Source of the DNA: Faeciplasma sp045660445
GTDB taxonomy: Bacteria; Bacillota; Clostridia; Oscillospirales; Ruminococcaceae
Direction: 5' to 3'
Assembly (NCBI GenBank): GCA_045660445.1
Contig: JAZRDR010000010.1
Span: forward strand, 242,518 to 306,517
Length of the DNA stretch: 64,000 bases
The notes beneath the pieces are model-generated. The model ran no database searches. It had not been told where the DNA came from and worked only from the letters and a program-made list of their open reading frames with translations. Positions 27,884 through 34,360 of the stretch are shown here, piece by piece. Numbering within the stretch: position 1 is the stretch's first letter; each line of letters begins with the position of its first letter. The translations under genes were made by a program, and so were the position numbers.

Positions 27884-28555
27884 TCAGTTCCCCTCCTTAT
27901 AGTTTGTGGATGCAAGTGTTAAACAATAAACACGTTTGGCACCTGCCTGAAGCAAAAGGCGCGAGCACTCAGAAAGAGTCGAGCCTGTTGTTATTATATC
28001 ATCACACAAAAGAATTGTCATTCCTTTTATGTCGTTATGTTTTCTTTTTATAAAATAACTGCCTTTTACTGCCTTAAGTCTTTCAGCGCGTGAAAGCTCG
28101 TGCTGTGATCTTGTCGTGCGATTTTTGCCGAGTATGCTATAGTCCTTTTTGATGCCTAGAGTTTTAGAAACAAGATCAGCCACGATCTCGGCGTGATTAT
28201 AACCGGTTTCGGAAAAGCGTTTACGATGCATTGGAACCGCCGTTATAAGATCGATCTCACTCGGTATGCTCAAAGAATTCAAATTCTCTGTAAGCTTTGG
28301 CAAAAGGAATTTTGCCGTGTTGATGCCTTGGTGATATTTAAAATTAAGCACACCTTCACGCACAGTGTCTTCATATTCACTTGCATAAACACAAAGGATG
28401 TAATTTCCATCAAAATCATTACGTGTAAAATTCTCGGCAAATTTGATTTCGTTTATGCAATCCTCGCAGGCAAGCTCGTTCCACTTAATGAAATCGCCGC
28501 AAAAGCCGCAACGGTTTGGTATAATCCAGTCTATAAGATAATCAAATATCTTCAT
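27884..28555 (-). CDS. comFC: ComF-family phosphoribosyltransferase-like protein
   Basis: ComFC/GntX family. N-terminal zinc finger CGFCGDFIKWNELACEDC, then a PRTase domain with the PRPP-binding loop TILLCDDIITTGSTLSEC near the C-terminus and the HRKRFSETGYNHAE block typical of ComFC. In competent bacteria it helps ssDNA uptake or handling; elsewhere its role is uncertain. The start is taken as ATG 28555 (MKIFDYL), two codons below another ATG, because AGG lies 9 bases before it. It overlaps recD2 by 14 bases, and mreB begins one base past its stop. Confidence 0.88.
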   Translation of the reverse strand: MKIFDYLIDWIIPNRCGFCGDFIKWNELACEDCINEIKFAENFTRNDFDGNYILCVYASEYEDTVREGVLNFKYHQGINTAKFLLPKLTENLNSLSIPSEIDLITAVPMHRKRFSETGYNHAEIVADLVSKTLGIKKDYSILGKNRTTRSQHELSRAERLKAVKGSYFIKRKHNDIKGMTILLCDDIITTGSTLSECSRLLLQAGAKRVYCLTLASTNYKEGN

Positions 28556-30779
28556 CGGCATTAACCTGTGGCGTGATGTTTAAGAACGAATCCTCGCAAA
28601 GCATATTTCTTAAACAGGTATATCTGTTAGTGCGGCGGTTGTTTTCGATCATGAACTCTACACGCTTCTGCGAACCGACAATTATCAAAAGCTTCTTTGC
28701 GCGTGTCACAGCGGTATACAACAGATTTCTGAAATATAGCTTATCGTATCCGCCCAAGAGGGGCAGAATCACCGCATCGAACTCGCTTCCTTGGCTTTTG
28801 TGAACGGTTGCGGCATATGCAAGCTCTAAGTTATCAAGCATTGTGGCGGAATATGTACACTCTCTGCCGTCGAAGTCAATCTCGATAGAGCCCAATATCT
28901 TATTCACCTTTTTGATTATTCCGATATCACCGTTGAAGATTCCGCTTCCACGCTCGCTCCCCTTCTTCCAGTCGATATCGTAGTCGTTTTTGGTTTGCAT
29001 AACTTTGTCGCCTGTTCGGAAGATATAGTTAAGAGTCTTTATCTCGGATTTCTCACGAGAGGGAGGATTAATGGCAAACTGTAAGCGTTTGTTAAGCTCG
29101 ACTGTTCCCAAAGGGCCTTTTCTTGTGGGAGAAAGGACTTGTATATCAGAAATGGGAGACATATTGAAGGCTTTTGGCAAGCGTTCAAGGCAAAGCTCGA
29201 CTGTTAAGTCGCCTGCAGATTCAAAATCGAGACGTTGCATAAGGAAGAAATCCTTTGACTTCTCGGAAAAATCAAGCATTTCTCCGTTAACTATCTTGTG
29301 GGCATTTGTGACAATTGCACTTTCCTGCGCCTGACGGAATATTTCAGTTAAAGCTATAACGGGAACGGTGTTGCTTTGAATTATATCCTGCAAGACGTTT
29401 CCTGCACCCACGGATGGAAGCTGGTCGCTGTCGCCAACCATTATTAGCTTACATTCAATTCGAAGTGCTCGCAAAAGAGCCTCGAACAACAAAGTATCAA
29501 CCATCGACATTTCATCAATAATGACAACGTCGCAATCAAGAGGGTTGTTTTCGTTATGATCAAATTGAATAAACTCTCCCCCTCCCTTAACTCCGAGAAG
29601 GCGGTGAATTGTTTTGGCGTCATATCCCGTCAAGTCGCTGATGCGCTTGGCAGCTCGTCCCGTAGGAGCGCAAATAAGAGGTTTTAAGCCCTGCTGCTCG
29701 AAAAGTGAGATTATGGCATTAAGCGTGGTCGTTTTTCCCGTTCCGGGACCGCCTGTTAACACCATGAAGCCTTTCGAAAGAGCTATATTTATGGCGCGGC
29801 GCTGTTCCGTTGCATAGATTATGTCATTGTCGAATTCAGCGATATCGATAACCTCGTCATAGTTTATTTTGGTATCATATGCAAGGCTGTTCATTATGGC
29901 GAGGCGACGGGAAATATAATCCTCAGCAACGAAATATTCACGAAGCATGACAAACGGACGGCGGTTTTTAAGATATATGTATAGGTTTTCTTCGTTAACC
30001 TCGCTTAGAATCGTTTCTTTTATTTTCTCTTCATCAACTTTTAATATGCGAATAGCAAGCTCGGTAAGCTTGTCCTGCGGCAGACAAGTGTGACCTGCAA
30101 AGGCATTTTCATTCAGGACATATTTTATGCCTGCGGCAAGGCGGTTATAGCTGTCAGGCTCTATACCTTTATCGTAAGCTATTTCCTCGGCACGAGTGAA
30201 TGGAAGCTCGATTCCATATCCGCATAGGATATATGGATTCTCCTCGACAAGATCAAGGGTTTTTGTGCCGTATTTTTTCCAAGCACGGATGCCGTATAGC
30301 GCGGGGATCCTTAAACGTGTGAAATATGTTAAAACCTCGCGGATGCCGTTGACCTTTTTAAACTCCTCGCAAAAAGCAGTGGCCTTTGCCTTGGTTATCC
30401 CATCAACAGTGGCAAGCTGATCAGGGTGGTTCTCGATTATGTCAAGAGAATCTTTGCCGAACTTCTTGACTATATATTTGGCGGTTACGGGGCCGATGCC
30501 CTTGATAACTCCGCCTGCCAAGTAGCGCTGAATTGCGCTTGTCTCGACCGGAAGGGAACGAATGCAAAGCTCGGCTTTAAACTGATCGCCAAATTTCGGG
30601 TGAGTGTTATAGGTGCCGGTGAGTTCAAGCTCCTCGCCTTCTTCAACGTTGCCAAGCTCGCCAACTACAGTTAAGGGCGTACCGTTTTGATCGAGTGTGA
30701 TGACGGCAAAGCCGTTGTCGTCGTTTCTGTATGTAACGCTGTCGACAGAACCATGGATAGTTATTGTCAGATCACGCAT
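28542..30779 (-). CDS. recD2: ATP-dependent RecD-like DNA helicase (RecD2)
   Basis: SF1B 5-to-3 helicase of the RecD2 type, acting without RecBC in replication-fork and mismatch maintenance. 745 residues from ATG 30779, which has GGAGG 8 bases upstream. Architecture: N-terminal OB-like region (about 1-85), helix-hairpin-helix segment (GIGPVTAKYIVKKFG, TVDGITKAKA), helicase motif I LTGGPGTGKTTTLNAI around residue 345, motif II VVIIDEMSMVDTLL, GDSDQLPSVGAGNVL, and the C-terminal ELAYAATVHKSQGSEFD and LYTAVTRAKKLLIIVG blocks. Family identity is clear. Confidence 0.96.
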   Translation of the reverse strand: MRDLTITIHGSVDSVTYRNDDNGFAVITLDQNGTPLTVVGELGNVEEGEELELTGTYNTHPKFGDQFKAELCIRSLPVETSAIQRYLAGGVIKGIGPVTAKYIVKKFGKDSLDIIENHPDQLATVDGITKAKATAFCEEFKKVNGIREVLTYFTRLRIPALYGIRAWKKYGTKTLDLVEENPYILCGYGIELPFTRAEEIAYDKGIEPDSYNRLAAGIKYVLNENAFAGHTCLPQDKLTELAIRILKVDEEKIKETILSEVNEENLYIYLKNRRPFVMLREYFVAEDYISRRLAIMNSLAYDTKINYDEVIDIAEFDNDIIYATEQRRAINIALSKGFMVLTGGPGTGKTTTLNAIISLFEQQGLKPLICAPTGRAAKRISDLTGYDAKTIHRLLGVKGGGEFIQFDHNENNPLDCDVVIIDEMSMVDTLLFEALLRALRIECKLIMVGDSDQLPSVGAGNVLQDIIQSNTVPVIALTEIFRQAQESAIVTNAHKIVNGEMLDFSEKSKDFFLMQRLDFESAGDLTVELCLERLPKAFNMSPISDIQVLSPTRKGPLGTVELNKRLQFAINPPSREKSEIKTLNYIFRTGDKVMQTKNDYDIDWKKGSERGSGIFNGDIGIIKKVNKILGSIEIDFDGRECTYSATMLDNLELAYAATVHKSQGSEFDAVILPLLGGYDKLYFRNLLYTAVTRAKKLLIIVGSQKRVEFMIENNRRTNRYTCLRNMLCEDSFLNITPQVNADEDI

Positions 30780-30800
30780 TGCCGTCACCTCCTTGATTTA

Positions 30801-31106
30801 TTAATTTATGATATCAAACTGCATATTCGTTTTTTTAGACAGACTTTTAAGCCACAATCTGCTTTCATCGGTATTTAGCGTGTCGATGACAGAAATCTCA
30901 ACATCAAAATCTCTGAAAAAGCGAGAGGAAATAAGTCTTTGAAATTTGATCTCGAAGCAGGGATCACCGCCATATTCAATGGTCAGATTTACTTTTGGCC
31001 GAATATTTATGTATCTAGTACTGTGCAAAAAGATCTTAACAGCAAAAATGATTCCAAGGGTTATCAATATTATTGCGCAGGTTAAAATCAGCTCATTCAA
31101 TGTCAT
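30801..31106 (-). CDS. Small membrane-anchored protein of unknown function, first gene of the recD2 operon
   Basis: 101 residues: a hydrophobic helix at about 5-27 (LILTCAIILITLGIIFAVKIF) is given here only by position, followed by a soluble 70-residue tail with alternating charges and no motif I recognise. It starts with ATG 31106, directly inside a perfect 12-bp inverted repeat (31105-31141), so its start region can be folded into a stem. A strong promoter lies just above. It ends 21 bases before recD2. Family unknown; reality is supported by promoter placement and operon packing rather than by homology. Confidence 0.65.
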   Translation of the reverse strand: MTLNELILTCAIILITLGIIFAVKIFLHSTRYINIRPKVNLTIEYGGDPCFEIKFQRLISSRFFRDFDVEISVIDTLNTDESRLWLKSLSKKTNMQFDIIN

Positions 31107-31141
31107 CACTCCCCAATATCAAGCTATGCTTGGGGAGTGAT
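31105..31141 (-). promoter_or_regulatory. Perfect 12-bp inverted repeat covering ribosome binding site and start codon
   Basis: ATCACTCCCCAA and TTGGGGAGTGAT, separated by 13 bases, at the very 5-prime end of the predicted transcript. On the mRNA the GGGGAG purine run and the first bases of the ATG at 31106 are in the stem. There is no T-run after it, so it is not an intrinsic terminator; a translational switch or mRNA-end protector is more likely. Confidence 0.7.
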
Positions 31142-31155
31142 GTGCGTTACATTAA

Positions 31156-31184
31156 ATTATACTACACTTAAGTGTCATTTGCAA
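31156..31184 (-). promoter_or_regulatory. Promoter of the 30801-recD2-comFC-mreB operon
   Basis: Minus-strand TTGCAA (31179-31184), 17 bases, TATAAT (31156-31161). The spacer contains the 12-base perfect palindrome ACACTTAAGTGT (31164-31175), positioned where a repressor could block polymerase. The predicted start of transcription is about 8 bases before the inverted repeat at 31105-31141. Confidence 0.8.
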
Positions 31185-31195
31185 GGAAAAAACGC

Positions 31196-31366
31196 TTATT
31201 TGCGGTTATCGTCGACCTCTTGCTTTGCAAGCAAAATGTTCTCTTCGTTTTTGTTGTATACTCTTCCGTTTTCAGCGGTGTAGTTATCTGTTATGGGGTT
31301 TGTCACCCATTCAGGAATGATTTTATGCTGGGGTTTATATATTTTAATTTCTTCGACTTTTTTCAT
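31196..31366 (-). CDS. Small spore-surface-type protein (DUF3787-like), 56 aa
   Basis: Short gene with AAAGGTG 8 bases before the ATG. The product begins MKKVEEIKIYKPQHKIIPEW, contains NPITDNYTAEN, and ends ENILLAKQEVDDNRK. The C-terminal AK-x-x-V-D-x-N-x-K pattern and the overall size match what I know of DUF3787 peptides of Clostridia, one of which was found on Clostridioides difficile spores. The assignment is from memory of the pattern, not a search. Charged, no membrane helix, no cysteine. Upstream, CGAATA (31421-31426) and AAAAACTA (31396-31403) on the minus strand, 17 bases apart, weakly resemble a sigma-F/sigma-G promoter. Confidence 0.75.
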   Translation of the reverse strand: MKKVEEIKIYKPQHKIIPEWVTNPITDNYTAENGRVYNKNEENILLAKQEVDDNRK

Positions 31367-31444
31367 AATTAAATCACCTTTCTTTCGGGATGCTTTAGTT
31401 TTTGCAATGGCGATATGATATATTCGTGAAATTAAATTTAAATG

Positions 31445-31473
31445 TTGTTTTTAAAGTTAAAATGTTGTATAAT
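31445..31473 (+). promoter_or_regulatory. Promoter of the 31512 membrane-protein gene
   Basis: TTGTTT (31445-31450), 17-base spacer, TATAAT (31468-31473) on the plus strand; the gene starts 38 bases later with GAAAGGAAAA as ribosome binding site. Confidence 0.7.
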
Positions 31474-31511
31474 ATAAAGAAAAATAAGCTTTTGAAAGGA
31501 AAATTATTTAT

Positions 31512-32126
31512 ATGGGTTATGATTATAGACGTGCAGCACCCAACACAAGCACGCCCGTGGTGCTTTTAAAATCGGCACTTTTGCTTTTGGCTTGCTGGGC
31601 AGCTTGCTTTTTCATTAATATGTTCTTTTTAACCTGCTATTTGCAGTATGGTGCTGTGATGTGCTATGCCTTTGGGTTCTGCTCTTTGGGTGCGACAGTG
31701 TGCATATATGCTGATTTTACACACAAGCTTGGCTCTCGAATGAGAAAGACAGATGACAGTGCTGAAAAGATCAAAAAGCAGCAACACTTTGGAGCCATTA
31801 TCGGACTTGTTCCCACAGCGATAAACTATATCTATGTCATTCTTTTATATTTGTCGAAGCTTGGCGTTTGGAAGTTTGACTTCTACCCTTATTATAAAAC
31901 TCTTACCACATATTTCATCCCGATAACGTATATTGTTGCTCCTAACAAGGCTGTTTATGTTGATGGCGTTGTAAACTCGGTATCTTTAACAGCTAATGAG
32001 CTTTCTTGGGGCGCTATGATTCTGTTTACAGTTTTGCCCTTGATTTTTATAATCGCAACTTGGGCGGCATATTACGTTGGTTATAACCACATTGACCTTA
32101 AAGAAAAGATCGTTTACAGAAGATAA
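31512..32126 (+). CDS. Polytopic membrane protein of unknown function
   Basis: 204 residues with about four hydrophobic segments (roughly 17-38, 44-66, 95-116 and 168-188), a basic loop between the second and third (KLGSRMRKTDDSAEKIKKQQ) and a charged C-terminus. No family recognised. It lies directly upstream of cwlD on the same strand with a 66-base gap, so co-transcription is likely and a role at the envelope is possible. A second four-helix unknown of similar style is at 38486. Confidence 0.75.
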   Translation: MGYDYRRAAPNTSTPVVLLKSALLLLACWAACFFINMFFLTCYLQYGAVMCYAFGFCSLGATVCIYADFTHKLGSRMRKTDDSAEKIKKQQHFGAIIGLVPTAINYIYVILLYLSKLGVWKFDFYPYYKTLTTYFIPITYIVAPNKAVYVDGVVNSVSLTANELSWGAMILFTVLPLIFIIATWAAYYVGYNHIDLKEKIVYRR

Positions 32127-32145
32127 AAAAGCATAAAACAAAGGA

Positions 32146-32184
32146 CTACCTCATAAGTTTGTACAAAAGATTTACGGAGGTAGT
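32146..32184 (+). promoter_or_regulatory. Stem that can sequester the cwlD ribosome binding site
   Basis: ACTACCTC (32146-32153) is perfectly complementary to GAGGTAGT (32177-32184), which contains most of the GGAGG before cwlD; the intervening loop is 23 bases. A G-T pair extends it to 9 bp. It could keep cwlD silent unless opened, but it could also be coincidence. Confidence 0.4.
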
Positions 32185-32192
32185 TGTGTTAT

Positions 32193-32924
32193 ATGCTTAA
32201 AAAACTGTGGGTCAACAGAGTTGGTGCGGCAGTGATTCTGCTGTGTACATATTTATTGGTATTCGGATTTATTAAAACCTTTAATATGCCAAATGATTCG
32301 GTATCTGTCAGTGCCGGAGTGAGCGGCATGCCGGTTATCATCTTAGATGCCGGTCACGGCGGAATGGACAGCGGATGCGTTAGCGTTAACGGTGTTGAGG
32401 AAAAGGAGATAAATCTTAATATCCTCTTGAAGCTGAGAGATATGCTTGAAGCAGCGGGCTTCGAGGTCGTTGTGACAAGAGACACGGATAAGTCGATACA
32501 CGACACGTCGGTGACAGGGCTTGGCAATCAGAAAAAGTCTGACATGGAAAACAGGCTTAATATCATCAACTCGCAGGAAAATGCCGTGTTCGTTTCGATT
32601 CATCAGAATCAGTTCACCGATTCGAAATATTACGGTGCGCAGATGTTTTATTCTGCTCAAAGCGAAGAGGGAGCGAAGCTTGCAAGCATTATGCAAAATA
32701 AGTTTGTCAGCTTCCTTCAGCCCGAAAACAAACGTGAAACAAAGCCGGTTGGTGACGAGCTTTATCTGATACATTTTGCAAAGTGCCCAAGCGTTATGGT
32801 CGAGTGCGGATTTTTATCCAATCCCGATGAAGCGGCACATTTAGAATCGGAAGAATATCAATCGAAGGTGGCATTTACAGTATTTGCGGGAATTTGCGAA
32901 TATGTAATGCCAAATGATCAATAA
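32193..32924 (+). CDS. cwlD: N-acetylmuramoyl-L-alanine amidase CwlD
   Basis: Germination-specific amidase that strips the peptide from every second muramic acid of spore cortex, the first step of muramic-delta-lactam formation. 243 residues, normal for CwlD. N-terminal membrane anchor at about 9-28; Amidase_3 domain: VIILDAGHGGMDSG (zinc His), GVEEKEINL (zinc Glu), VVVTRDTD, FVSIHQNQF (zinc His) and VMVECGFLSNPDEA (catalytic Glu). The SGAQ-like GAQMFYS and DPENKR-like QPENKRE segments fit CwlD rather than other amidases. The start is ATG 32193; a TTG at 32184 is too close to GGAGG. PdaA, the next enzyme of the pathway, is encoded at 46241. Confidence 0.92.
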   Translation: MLKKLWVNRVGAAVILLCTYLLVFGFIKTFNMPNDSVSVSAGVSGMPVIILDAGHGGMDSGCVSVNGVEEKEINLNILLKLRDMLEAAGFEVVVTRDTDKSIHDTSVTGLGNQKKSDMENRLNIINSQENAVFVSIHQNQFTDSKYYGAQMFYSAQSEEGAKLASIMQNKFVSFLQPENKRETKPVGDELYLIHFAKCPSVMVECGFLSNPDEAAHLESEEYQSKVAFTVFAGICEYVMPNDQ

Positions 32925-32947
32925 ACAAACCGAAAGGACGTTAAAAT

Positions 32948-34321
32948 ATGCCGAAAGCAAAAAGCGTTTATGTTTGCCGCGAGTGCGGTTATGAATCGCC
33001 GAAATGGAACGGAAAATGTCCGAACTGCGGCAGTTGGAACTCGCTTGAGGAAACAGAGATTATCCCAAAAACGAAAGCAACGATTGGTGTTTCTTCAAAA
33101 AGCGGCGGAATTGATCTGAGCGAAAAGATAGTAAGTCTTGCTGATGCTGACACCTCGCTTAACGAAGTTAGATATGAAACGGGACTTGGCGAGCTTGACA
33201 GAGTTTTGGGCGGCGGCTTAGTTAAAGGATCGCTTGTTTTATTGGGCGGCGAGCCCGGCATCGGAAAATCGACACTTTTGCTTCAGATATGTGAATATCT
33301 TGGAAGCGAGCATACAATTTTGTACGTATCGGGAGAAGAATCGATAAGACAGATTAAGCTTCGCGCTCAGCGCTTGGGTGTTGTTAGTGAGAATTTATAC
33401 CTGCTTGCAGAATCGGACGCTGTTTCGATATGCGAAACTGTATCTGTTAATAAGCCTGACATAGTTATCATCGACTCGATACAGACGATGTCGATAAGAG
33501 AGATAAACTCAACACCGGGTTCTATCACCCAAGTAAGAGAATGTACGAACCTATTCATGAGAACTGCAAAGAACGAGGAGATCCCCTTCTTTATCGTCGG
33601 TCACGTTAATAAAGATGGCGCAATTGCAGGCCCTAAGGTTATGGAGCACATCGTGGATGCTGTTTTATATTTCGAGGGTGACAGAAATCTTTCGTACAGA
33701 ATTTTGCGTGCTGTTAAAAACCGTTTTGGCTCGACAAATGAGATCGGCGTTTTTGAAATGTGTGAATCGGGGCTTGAGCAGGTGGAAAACCCCTCGGCAA
33801 TGCTTTTATCGGGGCGGCCGGAAGGCGTTTCGGGATGCTGTGTTGCCTGCACAATGGAGGGCTCGCGCCCGATTTTAGCAGAGGTTCAGGGCTTGGTATC
33901 AAAAACAGGAGGAGCAAATCCAAGAAGAGTTTCGACAGGATTTGATTTTAACCGTGTGTGGATGATCTTGGCGGTGCTTGAAAAGCGCATGGGCTTCTAT
34001 TTCAGTACCTTGGACGTTTACGTTAACATTATCGGCGGACTTAGGATTACAGAGCCTGCGGCTGATCTTCCCGTGGCGATGGCGCTGTATTCCTCGCTGA
34101 CAGACAAACCTATCGACGGAAAGGTCATCGCATTTGGCGAGATAGGTTTGGGTGGAGAGATAAGAGCTGTTTCTCATCTTGAGCAAAGAATAGCAGAAGC
34201 AAGACGATTGAAATTTGAAAAGTGCATCGTTCCGAAACATTCACTTAAAAACATTCGCCTGCCTGATGATATCGAGGTTATCGGCGTTAACAACTTAAAA
34301 GAGGCGTTTAAGGCGCTGTAA
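32948..34321 (+). CDS. radA: DNA repair protein RadA (Sms)
   Basis: RecA-like ATPase that processes recombination intermediates by branch migration as a hexameric helicase. 457 residues. N-terminal C4 zinc finger CRECGYESPKWNGKCPNCGSW at 10-30 (first pair CREC, second CPNC); Walker A LGGEPGIGKSTLL at about 100-112; VIIDSIQT (Walker B); RadA-specific KNRFGSTNEIG; and a C-terminal Lon-protease-like domain from about 290 with ADLPVAMALYSSL. It follows cwlD by 23 bases. Length and motifs are canonical. Confidence 0.97.
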   Translation: MPKAKSVYVCRECGYESPKWNGKCPNCGSWNSLEETEIIPKTKATIGVSSKSGGIDLSEKIVSLADADTSLNEVRYETGLGELDRVLGGGLVKGSLVLLGGEPGIGKSTLLLQICEYLGSEHTILYVSGEESIRQIKLRAQRLGVVSENLYLLAESDAVSICETVSVNKPDIVIIDSIQTMSIREINSTPGSITQVRECTNLFMRTAKNEEIPFFIVGHVNKDGAIAGPKVMEHIVDAVLYFEGDRNLSYRILRAVKNRFGSTNEIGVFEMCESGLEQVENPSAMLLSGRPEGVSGCCVACTMEGSRPILAEVQGLVSKTGGANPRRVSTGFDFNRVWMILAVLEKRMGFYFSTLDVYVNIIGGLRITEPAADLPVAMALYSSLTDKPIDGKVIAFGEIGLGGEIRAVSHLEQRIAEARRLKFEKCIVPKHSLKNIRLPDDIEVIGVNNLKEAFKAL

Positions 34322-34325
34322 TAAT

Positions 34326-34360
34326 AAAAATCCGACAGTTAAACAACTGCCGGATTTTTA
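34326..34360. terminator. Bidirectional terminator between radA and clpC
   Basis: AAATCCGACAGTT / AACTGCCGGATTT form a 13-bp stem with one mismatch, A-rich before and T-rich after, so it works on both strands. The clpC stop codon (34339-34341) is inside the hairpin. Confidence 0.85.
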
